Shown: positions 26,114-34,861, numbered from the stretch's first letter. The stretch: 62,194 bases of DNA from an uncultured Lachnospiraceae bacterium (GCA_958428365.1 CAUAFT010000016.1:1-62194); one strand, 5' to 3'. Translations and numbers: made by a program. The notes: generated from the sequence alone by a model not told the origin.

Positions 26114-27364
26114 TTATGCAATGCGTTTCTCAATCATCGGTTCCTTTTCCTCTTCCACGGAATCCTTCGTTATGGTACAGGAAACAATGGATTCATCGGA
26201 AGGGATCCGGTACATCAGATCCAGCATGGTGCTTTCTAAGATCGCCCGCAGTCCTCTGGCTCCGGTCTTGCGCTCGATCGCCTTTTTCGCAACCGCCCTA
26301 AGCGCCTCGTCCTGAAATTCCAGTTTCACGCCGTCTAATTCAAACAATTTCTGATACTGTTTGACCAGAGCGTTTTTCGGCTCCTTTAGGATACGCACCA
26401 TCGCCTCCTCATCCAGCTCGTTCAAGGATACCGTCATCGGCACACGCCCGATGAACTCCGGGATCAGACCGAACTTGATGAAGTCCTCCGGCACCGCTTT
26501 CTTGAAGGCCTCGCTGACCTTCTGATGGTTCTTATCCGCGATCTCCGCATTGAATCCCATGGAGCCCTGTTCCATTCTGGCGTCCACGATCTTCTCTAGC
26601 CCGTCAAAGGCTCCCCCGCAGATAAAGAGGATGTTGGTGGTATCCACCTGGATCAGTTCCTGATGCGGGTGCTTTCTGCCTCCCTGAGGCGGCACGCTTG
26701 CCACGGTTCCCTCTAAGATCTTCAACAATGCCTGCTGTACTCCCTCACCGGAAACATCTCTGGTGATGGATACGTTCTCTGATTTCTTCGTGATCTTGTC
26801 GATCTCATCAATGTAGATAATTCCATACTGGGCACGCTCCACGTCATAATCTGCCGCCTGAACGATCTTCAAAAGAATGTTCTCCACATCCTCGCCCACA
26901 TAGCCCGCCTCTGTCAGCGTGGTAGCGTCCGCAATGGCAAACGGCACGTTCAGTATTCTTGCCAGTGTCTGGGCTAAGAGGGTCTTGCCGGATCCTGTCG
27001 GTCCCAGCATCAGGATATTGCTCTTTTGCAATTCCACATCCAGATCCATCGGCGCGGTGATCCTCTTGTAGTGATTATAAACCGCTACAGAGAGTACTTT
27101 TTTCGCCTCGTCCTGACCGATGACATACTCGTCTAAGAACGCCTTCAACTCCTCCGGCTTATAGAGGCGGATCTCCTCCGCCATTCTCTCATGGCTTCCG
27201 CTCTCCTCCTCTTCCAGCTCCTCTTCTATGATCTCTGTGCAGACGTCCACACACTCGTCGCAGATATAAGCGCCGTTTGGTCCGGCGATCATTTTGCGCA
27301 CCTGTTCCTGTGACTTACCACAGAACGAACATCTGATTCTGTCTTCTATATTACGACCTGCCAT
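26114..27364 (-). CDS. clpX: ATP-dependent Clp protease ATP-binding subunit ClpX
   Basis: Unfoldase that feeds tagged proteins to ClpP; 416 residues. The N-terminal zinc-binding domain has CSFCGKSQ and CDECVDVC (about 12-42). Walker A GPTGSGKT lies near 120, the pore loop GYVG follows, Walker B is IIYIDEIDK, and the C-terminal ClpB_D2-like part is present. It follows clpP after 82 bases that hold an attenuator-like hairpin. GAAGGGAGAG precedes the ATG. Confidence 0.96.
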   Translation of the reverse strand: MAGRNIEDRIRCSFCGKSQEQVRKMIAGPNGAYICDECVDVCTEIIEEELEEEESGSHERMAEEIRLYKPEELKAFLDEYVIGQDEAKKVLSVAVYNHYKRITAPMDLDVELQKSNILMLGPTGSGKTLLAQTLARILNVPFAIADATTLTEAGYVGEDVENILLKIVQAADYDVERAQYGIIYIDEIDKITKKSENVSITRDVSGEGVQQALLKILEGTVASVPPQGGRKHPHQELIQVDTTNILFICGGAFDGLEKIVDARMEQGSMGFNAEIADKNHQKVSEAFKKAVPEDFIKFGLIPEFIGRVPMTVSLNELDEEAMVRILKEPKNALVKQYQKLFELDGVKLEFQDEALRAVAKKAIERKTGARGLRAILESTMLDLMYRIPSDESIVSCTITKDSVEEEKEPMIEKRIA

Positions 27365-27383
27365 ATACTCTCCCTTCTATCCA

Positions 27384-27436
27384 TAAAAAGGGGCGTCCCA
27401 AAACGTCTGTTTCCCTCATTTTGAGTTGCCCCACTG
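27384..27436 (-). terminator. Attenuator-like hairpin between clpP and clpX
   Basis: On the minus strand GGGGC pairs with GCCCC and CAAAA with TTTTG inside, followed by TTTTTATGG. It could limit read-through from clpP into clpX. Confidence 0.55.
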
Positions 27437-27446
27437 TACTCATTTC

Positions 27447-28028
27447 TTATCTGCTTGTAATGATACTGTCGATGATACCGTACTCCTTTGCCTCCTCGGC
27501 GCTCATATAGTAATCACGCTCCGTATCCATTGCCACCTGTTCGATGGGTTTTCCGGTATTTGCAGCAATGATCTCATTTAATTTTTTCTTGGTCTTTAAA
27601 ATATTCTCCGCCGCGATCTGGATCTCCGTTGCCTGTCCCTTTGCTCCGCCGGACGGCTGATGGATCATGATCTCCGCATTCGGCAGTGCCATTCTCTTGC
27701 CCTTCGTACCTCCGGCTAACAGGAAGGCTCCCATACTTGCCGCCATACCGATACAGATGGTAGAGACATCACACTTAATATACTGCATCGTATCATAAAT
27801 TGCAAATCCACAGGAGACCACTCCTCCCGGTGAGTTGATATAAAAGTTGATATCCTTTCCCGGATCCTCAGACTCTAAGAAAAGCATCTGCGCCACAATA
27901 CTGCTGGCCGTCACCTCATTGACCTCTTCTCCCAGAAAAATAATCCGGTCTTTTAACAATCTGGAATAAATATCATAAGAACGCTCACCACGGCTGTTCT
28001 GCTCAATGACATAAGGAATGTAACTCAT
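27447..28028 (-). CDS. clpP: ATP-dependent Clp protease proteolytic subunit
   Basis: Serine protease of 193 residues that forms tetradecamers with ClpX. The catalytic Ser is in GMAASMGAFLL (about 97), His in MIHQPSGG (about 122), and Asp near 171. The YIPYVIEQ N-terminus is normal. TGGAGGTTAAGCC precedes the ATG. It follows tig after 94 bases that contain a perfect hairpin. Confidence 0.96.
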   Translation of the reverse strand: MSYIPYVIEQNSRGERSYDIYSRLLKDRIIFLGEEVNEVTASSIVAQMLFLESEDPGKDINFYINSPGGVVSCGFAIYDTMQYIKCDVSTICIGMAASMGAFLLAGGTKGKRMALPNAEIMIHQPSGGAKGQATEIQIAAENILKTKKKLNEIIAANTGKPIEQVAMDTERDYYMSAEEAKEYGIIDSIITSR

Positions 28029-28081
28029 GGCTTAACCTCCAATTTATAAAAATTTTCTAAAATCTCTCGTAAAATCCACTA

Positions 28082-28110
28082 CAGACTGGTTCTAGTATAG
28101 AACCAGTCTG
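28082..28110 (-). terminator. Perfect 13-bp hairpin between tig and clpP
   Basis: CAGACTGGTTCTA and TAGAACCAGTCTG flank a 3-base loop. The T-tract is poor (TAGTGGATTTTA), so it is more likely an RNA-processing or stabilising hairpin at the tig 3' end than a full terminator. Confidence 0.5.
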
Positions 28111-28122
28111 CAATTCATTACT

Positions 28123-29460
28123 TTATTTCTCTTCTTTATCTGTATCTTCTTCTTTGGCTTTCTTCTTCGGTTTTGCTCTTTCCTTTACATTTTCCATGAT
28201 CAGGTCGGCAGCTTTCTGAATTGCCAAGTCATCTTTGATCGCCTGCTTCTCACTCTCAGTCGCATATTCTTTTAAGCTCTCAATGTCTGTTCTGTATGCA
28301 ACAGCCAGTCTCTCAAGCTCTTTGTCCAATTCTTCATCAGACACTTCGATATTCTCAACCTTTGCAATCTCCTCAAGAACCAGGGAACTCTGGATACGCT
28401 CGATGGCATCCGGACGAACCTGCTCTTTTAAGCTGTCAATGGTTGCTCCTGAGAACTGCATGTACTGTTCCATGCTGAGTCCCTGCTGTGAGATTCTCGT
28501 AGCAAAATCATTGATGATATTCTGTACCTGCATCTCGATCATCGGTTCAGGCAGCTCCATCTTGGATTTGTCTACGATCTTGCGGATCGCCTCGTCCTCT
28601 TTGTCGCGTTTTGCCTGATCCTCTTTCTGCTGCTGTAATTTTTTCCTGATATCTTCTTTATATTCAGCTAAGGTATCAAATTCAGAAACATCCTGTGCGA
28701 ACTCATCATCTAATTCCGGAAGCTCTTTTCCCTTGATCTCGTGGATCTTTACCTTGAACAGAGCCGGTTTACCAGCCAGATCCTCTGCCTGATATTCCTC
28801 CGGGAATGTAACGTTTACATCCACGTCATCTCCTGCATTTTTTCCAATCAGCTGCTCTTCAAAGTTATCGATAAAGGTATGGGAACCGATGGTCAATGCG
28901 AAGTTCTCGCCTTTTCCACCCTCGAATGTCTCGCCGTCCACAAAGCCTTCGAAGTCGATCACTGCTGTATCGCCCTCCGCTACCGGTCTGTCCTCAACAG
29001 TGATGGAACGGGCATTGCTTTCTCTCTGTCTCTCAACTTCCGCATCTACCTCTTCTTCTGTAACGGTGGTGTCGATCTTCGTAACTGTCACACCCATGTA
29101 TTTTCCAAGAGTTACCTCCGGTTTCACGGCAATCGTAGCTGTGAAAATGAAAGGTTTTCCTTTCTCTAACTGAACCAAGTCGAGCTCCGGCTGGGATACC
29201 ACGTCCAAACCGCTCTCCTGCACTGCCGGACCATACTCTTTCTGAATCAGGATATTGCCAGCATCTTCATAGAAGATCTCCGGTCCATACATTTTTTCCA
29301 CCATATTTCTCGGAACTTTCCCTTTACGGAATCCAGGAAGACTGATCCTGCCCTTCTGTCTATTGTATGCTTCCTGTAAGGCTTCTTCTAATTTTTCAGC
29401 AGAAACTTCGATGGTAAGTTTTGCCATGCTTTTTTCCAAATTCTCTACCTGTACACTCAT
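28123..29460 (-). CDS. tig: Trigger factor
   Basis: Ribosome-bound chaperone with prolyl isomerase activity, 445 residues. The ribosome-binding domain with the GFRKGKVPR signature lies near 44-52. The FKBP-type domain covers about 155-245, and a long helical C-terminal chaperone domain ends in a Lys/Glu-rich tail. Length is typical. AAGGAGGAAAATT precedes the ATG. First gene of the tig-clpP-clpX-lon-engB cluster. Confidence 0.96.
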   Translation of the reverse strand: MSVQVENLEKSMAKLTIEVSAEKLEEALQEAYNRQKGRISLPGFRKGKVPRNMVEKMYGPEIFYEDAGNILIQKEYGPAVQESGLDVVSQPELDLVQLEKGKPFIFTATIAVKPEVTLGKYMGVTVTKIDTTVTEEEVDAEVERQRESNARSITVEDRPVAEGDTAVIDFEGFVDGETFEGGKGENFALTIGSHTFIDNFEEQLIGKNAGDDVDVNVTFPEEYQAEDLAGKPALFKVKIHEIKGKELPELDDEFAQDVSEFDTLAEYKEDIRKKLQQQKEDQAKRDKEDEAIRKIVDKSKMELPEPMIEMQVQNIINDFATRISQQGLSMEQYMQFSGATIDSLKEQVRPDAIERIQSSLVLEEIAKVENIEVSDEELDKELERLAVAYRTDIESLKEYATESEKQAIKDDLAIQKAADLIMENVKERAKPKKKAKEEDTDKEEK

Positions 29461-29558
29461 GATTACAATTTTCCTCCTTATATATAAATACGATGTACGT
29501 CATACTTACAAAACCGCTCAGGTGTTCAAATTTTCCGTCTCTTCGCAGTCATTTAGAA

Positions 29559-29567
29559 ATTATAGCA
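29559..29567 (-). promoter_or_regulatory. Extended -10 promoter upstream of tig
   Basis: On the minus strand TGCTATAAT is a perfect extended -10 box. No clear -35 box is visible 17 bases upstream. The leader to the tig ATG would be about 90 bases. Confidence 0.5.
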
Positions 29568-29602
29568 CAGTGTCAGGAAAAATACCAGTTTTTTTTCAAA
29601 CT

Positions 29603-31360
29603 TTATTTACTTTTCTGTACGTCACGGATCAGATCGTAATTGGAATCCTTACCTTCCACGAATCCGGTAACCGGAGTGGTGATGCCCTGGAAGTCATTGA
29701 AGGTAACAAACGCTTTTTTGATCTTCTCCATAAGCTCAGGATCCATCTTGTTGCTGAATGCGATGGCATCTTTCTGAATATTTCCGGTCTTGGATATGAT
29801 CTTGATCTTGGACATATCCATGCCGCTCTTCTCCGCTTTTTCGTACGCCTCGTTGTAGGTTGCGCCCGCTGCATAATCTCCGCTGGCGACTCCTGCGATT
29901 ACCTGATCGTGGCTTCCCGCAAAGGTGATCTCGCCCAGGAAGCTCTCAGGATCGTAGCCCTCCTGCTGAATACTGTATCTCGCATACAGATAACCGGAAG
30001 CGCTTCCCTTATCCACATAGCCGAAGTGTTTTCCTTCCAGATCCGCAATGGAATTGATGCCGGAGTCTGTTCTTGTGATGATATATCCGTTGTAGTAATC
30101 CTTGCCGTTTACCTTCGGCGTTGCCACCGGAGTAATGTCTGCGATCTCGCAGGCGGTCGTATATGCCATCGGTGAGAACCAGCCTCCGTCCAAAATACCG
30201 TCCTTGATATGTCTTCCAAGAGAATCGTAGTCCTTCACGATCATAACCTTGACCTTCATGCCGATAGACTTGAAGATTCTCTCCAGTACCGGCGCATACA
30301 TATCCTTGATATCCGCAGGGGATGTGAATGGGTTGATACCGATGACGATCTCATCCGGCTCTTTTACCTCGCACATCTGATACTGCAGTTTTTCACACAT
30401 TGCATTCAGATTGTCGCAGTATTCCAGAAGGGTGTCGTTCTTCTCCTGATGCTGCTCGATCATATCGATACTCTCTCTGGTCTCGTTGTCACTGGAGGAG
30501 ATCTTGTCCACCAGTTCATTCAGGGCATCTTCCATATCCACAGATACGTCCACGTTGCGGTTGGATACGCTGGTAAGCTGTCCCATATTGCCCTTCATGT
30601 TGCTGACAGAATCCTGTGTATCGTTCAAAACGCTGACGGTCTGGCTCATCATGGTATTCAGATGGTTGATGGCATCGCCGGAATGCTCAATAGACTGGTG
30701 AGCGCTGCTCACATTCTCCTCTAACTTCTTCACGATCTGCTCGATCTCTCCGATGAAGCTGTCCGTCTCATTCGCCAGCTTACCTACCTCACCTGCCACG
30801 ATGGCAAACCCTTTTCCATGCTCGCCTGCCCGCGCCGCCTCAATGCTGGCGTTTAAGGATAACAGGTTGGTCTGCTCCGAAATATTTTTTATGTATTCTA
30901 CGATCTTCTGAATACTCTTGGAGGATTCCAGGAGCTTTTCGTTGGTCTCCTGTGTCACCTTGAAGGTATTCTCAAGCTCTTTGAGGATGTCATAGGTCTT
31001 CATGACCGTTTCTCTTCCGTCGTTCACCTGCTGCAGGGTCTTATCCGCTTCGGATTCCACCTTCGCGATGCTGCTGTTGATCTCCTCACTGCTGCTGCTG
31101 ACCTGACGGATACCGTTCTCCACCTGTTCCACCTTGGAAAGGTTCTCGGCAGAAAATTCCGCAATCTTATGGTTCTTGGAAACCAGGGTTGCAAAAGCCT
31201 CTTTATTCTTCTTTGCAATCCACAATAACTGCTGTGTATCGAAACCAAGCGTCTCCATCATATTTCCCATTTCTGCATAGAACTTCTGATACCGCTCTAA
31301 TTTTCCCCCGGCCGACTCGGAATTCTTATATGTCTTTGTATTACCGCTCTTACCAAACAT
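29603..31360 (-). CDS. Cytosolic chemoreceptor-like protein with a C-terminal PhnD-type binding domain
   Basis: The 585-residue product has no signal peptide or membrane helix. Residues about 40-330 are a coiled methyl-accepting signalling domain with LLSLNASIEAARAGEHGKG at the tip. Residues about 345-580 form a type 2 periplasmic-binding-protein fold of the phosphate/phosphite/phosphonate (PhnD) family: IVIGINPFTSPADIKDMY, DGGWFSPMAY, FGYVDKGSASGY and ATYNEAYEKA. Such binding domains are normally outside the cell and belong to ABC importers. Here the domain order is reversed and the protein is cytosolic, so it may sense an intracellular oxyanion or organophosphonate. AAGGAGGATAAG precedes the ATG. 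Confidence 0.85.
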   Translation of the reverse strand: MFGKSGNTKTYKNSESAGGKLERYQKFYAEMGNMMETLGFDTQQLLWIAKKNKEAFATLVSKNHKIAEFSAENLSKVEQVENGIRQVSSSSEEINSSIAKVESEADKTLQQVNDGRETVMKTYDILKELENTFKVTQETNEKLLESSKSIQKIVEYIKNISEQTNLLSLNASIEAARAGEHGKGFAIVAGEVGKLANETDSFIGEIEQIVKKLEENVSSAHQSIEHSGDAINHLNTMMSQTVSVLNDTQDSVSNMKGNMGQLTSVSNRNVDVSVDMEDALNELVDKISSSDNETRESIDMIEQHQEKNDTLLEYCDNLNAMCEKLQYQMCEVKEPDEIVIGINPFTSPADIKDMYAPVLERIFKSIGMKVKVMIVKDYDSLGRHIKDGILDGGWFSPMAYTTACEIADITPVATPKVNGKDYYNGYIITRTDSGINSIADLEGKHFGYVDKGSASGYLYARYSIQQEGYDPESFLGEITFAGSHDQVIAGVASGDYAAGATYNEAYEKAEKSGMDMSKIKIISKTGNIQKDAIAFSNKMDPELMEKIKKAFVTFNDFQGITTPVTGFVEGKDSNYDLIRDVQKSK

Positions 31361-31485
31361 GCCCTTATCCTCCTTAATTCCGTAACTAATATCGATATTT
31401 GATTATATTCTACCACATTTACTATTTTTTGTACCTAAAAAATAATGCTTTCTGTGCGTTTTTTATACTTTTTTGTAAAATTGCA

Positions 31486-31530
31486 CAAAAAAAGACCCGG
31501 AATTTGGTCTATTTCCACATTCCGGGTCTC
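31486..31530 (-). terminator. Terminator of the spore-protein gene
   Basis: On the minus strand AGACCCGGAAT pairs with ATTCCGGGTCT and is followed by TTTTTTTG. It lies immediately downstream of the small acid-soluble spore protein gene. Confidence 0.88.
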
Positions 31531-31541
31531 TTCTATCTGTC

Positions 31542-31757
31542 CTATCTTCCGGACATCTGCTCTTCCTGCTTCATGATCATTTTCTTGACCATCTCACCGC
31601 CGATAGAACCAGCCTGTTTGCTTGTTAAATCTCCGTTGTAACCCTCTTTTAAAGGTACTCCGATCTCGGTTGCTACTTCCTCTTTAAAACGTTTCATAGC
31701 TTCCTTTGCTTCTGGCACTGCCATTGTGTTAGAACCTGAGTTATTGTTTGAGCTCAT
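31542..31757 (-). CDS. Alpha/beta-type small acid-soluble spore protein
   Basis: DNA-coating protein of dormant spores, 71 residues. The conserved core has FKEEVATEIGV and YNGDLTSKQAGSIGGEMVKKM, as in alpha/beta-type SASPs; the Glu-Val-Ala segment corresponds to the germination protease cleavage region. The ATG at 31757 follows TGGAGGTGAAACC. A longer reading to 31871 has no ribosome binding site. A sigma-G-like promoter lies upstream, which fits expression in the forespore. Confidence 0.94.
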   Translation of the reverse strand: MSSNNNSGSNTMAVPEAKEAMKRFKEEVATEIGVPLKEGYNGDLTSKQAGSIGGEMVKKMIMKQEEQMSGR

Positions 31758-31822
31758 GGTTTCACCTCCATAATTTTTTCTGTAATCTATTACTAAGACT
31801 GCGTTACCGCTTGTCTTGATAC

Positions 31823-31850
31823 TATTATGTTCCCTTCCAGAAAAAATATG
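31823..31850 (-). promoter_or_regulatory. Putative sigma-G promoter of the spore-protein gene
   Basis: On the minus strand CATA is followed after 17 bases by CATAATA, which fits the sigma-G pattern HATR-N17-CATNNTA. The leader to the ATG would be about 60 bases. Confidence 0.5.
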
Positions 31851-31888
31851 TTGGTAACTTCTTCCTAACAAAATAAGCTGTTTACATC

Positions 31889-32434
31889 TTAATATACCAT
31901 ATGAAGTCTTACGTCCTCCACCACTGCCTCGTCCTTAAAATATCCCACAATGGCAAGTCCGAAATCAAAGGCTGTTCCCATGCCGCGGCTTGTGATGACG
32001 TTCCCATCCACCGCTACAGTCTCGAATATCACATTGGCTCCCGTAAGCTTCTCCTCAAATCCCGGATGGCAGGCCGCGGTCTTTCCCTGAAGGATTCCCG
32101 CCGCTCCCAATACGCTTGGCGCCGCACAGATCGCCGCCACCATTTTTCCTTCCTGTGCAAATTTTTTGATGATCCGGTTCACGCCTTCGTGTTCTCCCAG
32201 ATGCAGGGTACCCGGCATTCCTCCCGGCAGGATCACGCCGTCCAGCTCCTCAAAATCCACCTCTTCAAATACCGCATCCGTGGAAAAGCTGATATTATGC
32301 GATCCAATAACCTCGGCTTTTCCCATGATAGAGATCGTCACGATCTCCAGATCCGCTCTTCTGCAGATATCTACCACGGATAAACCCTCGATCTCCTCGC
32401 ATCCATCAGCAAAAAAGATTCCCACCTTTGACAT
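31889..32434 (-). CDS. DJ-1/PfpI family protein
   Basis: The 181-residue protein has the DJ-1 fold: an early Glu (EEIEGLSVVD), LPGGMPG near 70, and the reactive Cys in AAICAAPSVLG near 104. Members act as deglycases, chaperones or stress proteins; which applies here is unknown. AGGAGGAAGCGAAG precedes the ATG. It is a single gene. Confidence 0.9.
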   Translation of the reverse strand: MSKVGIFFADGCEEIEGLSVVDICRRADLEIVTISIMGKAEVIGSHNISFSTDAVFEEVDFEELDGVILPGGMPGTLHLGEHEGVNRIIKKFAQEGKMVAAICAAPSVLGAAGILQGKTAACHPGFEEKLTGANVIFETVAVDGNVITSRGMGTAFDFGLAIVGYFKDEAVVEDVRLHMVY

Positions 32435-32593
32435 CTTCGCTTCCTCCTGTGCTTTTTTGCTTCCATTATAAGCACTTCCCCTTTGTTTGTCCAGTTACGG
32501 GTCTTTATTTTACAGTTGTTTCTTTTCTCAAAATTCATTATAATAAAATTAGTTTTAGCAGAAAATAAGATTAAGAAAGGGACATGTGATTTT

Positions 32594-33088
32594 ATGACAT
32601 TTTTGATCTGGGTAATTATTATTATCGCTTTGATCGTCCATTCCTACAAAAAAAGCCAGAAGCAAAAGGAGACCTATAAAAAGCAGCAGAACGCCTCTGA
32701 CTGGAGCAGATCTTCCCCTGCCGCTTCCCGCCGGAAAAAGACCGAGAAGCCAAAGGAGGACGTGCTCACCAGAGCGAAGCGAAACGTGGCGGAGGATTTC
32801 GACACGCCCAGGTCGCAGGCTCCCTCCGCCGCAAAGACCAAGGAGCGCTTGGTACATAAATATCAGGACCAGCTTAAGCAAAAGCCGGCAGAACCGGCAC
32901 AAATGGACATCCGGCTGGAAGCGGAACCGATTCCAGCCGAATCGGCAGAGCCGCAGGTCTTTGATAGCGGCGACACGGATCTTATGAAAACCGTACAGGA
33001 TCTGATCGTAAAGGGCTATGAACCGAAGCTCTCCTTCGAGCGGGATTTCATCTCAGAGGGCATGGACCTTTTAAATAAATATTATTAA
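32594..33088 (+). CDS. Hypothetical single-helix membrane protein
   Basis: Function is not recognised. The 164-residue product starts with one hydrophobic helix (TFLIWVIIIIALIVHSY), followed by a Lys/Gln-rich basic linker, a Pro/Ala/Glu-rich stretch, and a short C-terminal helix ending LLNKYY. It would sit as a membrane-anchored cytosolic protein. The ATG at 32594 starts just before the membrane helix; AAGAAAGGG is about 12 bases upstream. An in-frame ATG at 32483 adds an extra hydrophobic stretch but lacks a site. The DUF1653 gene follows 21 bases later, so both probably share a transcript. Confidence 0.7.
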   Translation: MTFLIWVIIIIALIVHSYKKSQKQKETYKKQQNASDWSRSSPAASRRKKTEKPKEDVLTRAKRNVAEDFDTPRSQAPSAAKTKERLVHKYQDQLKQKPAEPAQMDIRLEAEPIPAESAEPQVFDSGDTDLMKTVQDLIVKGYEPKLSFERDFISEGMDLLNKYY

Positions 33089-33109
33089 ACAGAAAAGCAG
33101 GAATTATGA

Positions 33110-33655
33110 ATGATGAACAGAAAACTACCACAGCCCGGCCAGCGTTACCGGCACTTTAAGGACAGACTCTATCAGATTATAACTCTGGCAACCGACTCGG
33201 AAACCGGGGAGCAGATGGTGGTCTATCAGGCGCTTTATGATGATTTCACGGTCTATGTCCGTCCCCTCTCTCTTTTCATGAGTGAGACGGATCTGGAAAA
33301 ATACCCGGAGGCGAAGCAAAGATATCGTTTTGAGGAAGTATCTGCGGGGAATATCCCAGACCGTTCAGAAGAGGCTGCCATTACCGATCCTGGAACTTCC
33401 CTGTCAGAATCCCCGGCGGAATCTTTACCGGAGGGCATCTCACCAAAGCTCATGGAATTTCTGGATGCGGACACGGACGAAGCCCGCTATAAGATCCTCT
33501 CAGAGATGGAGAATATCGTGGACGATCACATGATCGATACCATGGCAGTGGTTTCGGATATCGTCATTGACGACGGTCCCATTGAGAAGCGTTTTCAGGA
33601 GTTAAAAAATTGTATCCGCACCAGAATGCGGTATGAAACAAATCGTTTGCGATAG
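33110..33655 (+). CDS. DUF1653-containing protein
   Basis: The 181-residue protein begins with a DUF1653 domain (about 10-70: QRYRHFKDRLYQII, MVVYQALYD, VRPLSLFM). The rest is acidic and helical, ending with a segment around DDHMIDTMAVVSDI. Function of DUF1653 is unknown. AGCAGGAATTATGA contains the probable ribosome binding site. A strong terminator follows 7 bases after the stop. Confidence 0.8.
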   Translation: MMNRKLPQPGQRYRHFKDRLYQIITLATDSETGEQMVVYQALYDDFTVYVRPLSLFMSETDLEKYPEAKQRYRFEEVSAGNIPDRSEEAAITDPGTSLSESPAESLPEGISPKLMEFLDADTDEARYKILSEMENIVDDHMIDTMAVVSDIVIDDGPIEKRFQELKNCIRTRMRYETNRLR

Positions 33656-33661
33656 ACAAAA

Positions 33662-33706
33662 GCAGACCCGAAGTCATCTGATGACTTTCCGGTCTGCATT
33701 TTTTTT
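33662..33706 (+). terminator. Rho-independent terminator after the DUF1653 gene
   Basis: GCAGACC and AAGTCAT pair with ATGACTT and GGTCTGC around CTG, followed by a run of eight T. Confidence 0.9.
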
Positions 33707-33729
33707 ACGCAATTTTCATTTTCAGTTTC

Positions 33730-34215
33730 TCATGATCCCTCAGACGAATCCGTACCGGCTTTCTCTTCTCTCCATCCATGACGGCTCAGATAACTATTCT
33801 GATAGGTTCCGTCAAAGGTAACGTCTTCTCCGAACCAGTCCGGCGGCACGAACGCCTCCGCCTCTTCCCTGGAATCGAATTCCACCTCCGCCAACAGAAG
33901 GGGAGCCAGTTCTCCCTGGAAGATATCCAGTTCTATTGTGTATTTCTGATACGGAATCTTATAACGTTTCTTCGCAATCAGGATTCCATCTGCCTTGGGT
34001 CTTAAATGTTCATACCCTTCTTTTGTCAGGGGCAGATTGTATTCCTCCCGCATCAAAAGACCTGCGCCTTTATAAGTCAGTGTATACTTTTCATTGGAAC
34101 GGCGGATACGCACCACCGGTTCCGTGCACAGATAGCCCTGTTCCATCTGTCTGCATTCGTATTCGTCCAGATCTTCCGGCAGGGTCTTTACTAAGAATTT
34201 TCTCTCTATTTCCAT
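33730..34215 (-). CDS. CYTH-domain protein (triphosphate tunnel enzyme family)
   Basis: Cytosolic, about 161 residues. It opens with the CYTH signature EIERKFLV, and carries alternating charged strands such as VRIRRSNEKYTLTYKG, REEYNLPL and IELDIFQGEL that line the phosphate tunnel. Bacterial members are triphosphatases or class IV adenylate cyclases. The ATG at 34215 puts the signature at the N-terminus. The upstream kinase-like gene overlaps the longer reading, suggesting coupled expression. Confidence 0.85.
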   Translation of the reverse strand: MEIERKFLVKTLPEDLDEYECRQMEQGYLCTEPVVRIRRSNEKYTLTYKGAGLLMREEYNLPLTKEGYEHLRPKADGILIAKKRYKIPYQKYTIELDIFQGELAPLLLAEVEFDSREEAEAFVPPDWFGEDVTFDGTYQNSYLSRHGWREEKAGTDSSEGS

Positions 34216-34240
34216 TGCTCTGTTCGCTTTCTGGAATCTT

Positions 34241-34861
34241 TTACTTCCGGCAGATGTCAATATAAGATTTCACTGCCTCCACCAGCTTTTCATAGCTCAT
34301 GGAAGTGGTATTGAGACAGAAATCATAATTTCTCGCATCATTCCAGTCCTTGCCGGTGTAATACTTGTAATAATCCGCGCGGTACTTATCGATCCGGGCA
34401 ATTTTTTTCTCAATCTCTTTGACCGGTTCGCTGGAAATCTCCTGTACCCTTCGGATGCAGTCCTCCTTCGGCGCATAGAAGTAAAGGCTGATGACATTGT
34501 CAAAATCCTTCAATATAAAATCCGCACAGCGTCCGATAATCACGCAGGACTCTTCCTCGGCAAGCTGTTTGATAACCTTCGCCTGATAGTTGAAGAGATT
34601 GTCGTCAGAGACAAATTCACCGCTGTCCGGCGGGATAACCTCTCCGTTGTAAGTCTTTTTCACGATGCGAAACAGCGGAGATTTCTTGAGTCTTTCGTCG
34701 ACTTCCCCGAACAACGCCTCGTTGATCCCGCTCTCGTCCGATGCCATACGGATTAATTCCCTGTCATAACAGTTCATTCCCAACTCTTTTGCGAGAAGCT
34801 TTCCAAGGGTCCTGCCGCCGCTTCCATAGCCTCTGGCGATTGTAATTACCGTATTTCCCAT
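34241..34861 (-). CDS. Cytidylate kinase-like family protein
   Basis: P-loop protein of 206 residues with VITIARGYGSGGRTLGKLLA at the N-terminus, a Gly-rich nucleotide-binding loop, and CVIIGRCADFIL near 105. It belongs to the AAK_26 cytidylate-kinase-like group found in gut Clostridia. The substrate is unknown and canonical Cmk is usually a different gene. GGAGAGTAGG precedes the ATG. Confidence 0.85.
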   Translation of the reverse strand: MGNTVITIARGYGSGGRTLGKLLAKELGMNCYDRELIRMASDESGINEALFGEVDERLKKSPLFRIVKKTYNGEVIPPDSGEFVSDDNLFNYQAKVIKQLAEEESCVIIGRCADFILKDFDNVISLYFYAPKEDCIRRVQEISSEPVKEIEKKIARIDKYRADYYKYYTGKDWNDARNYDFCLNTTSMSYEKLVEAVKSYIDICRK

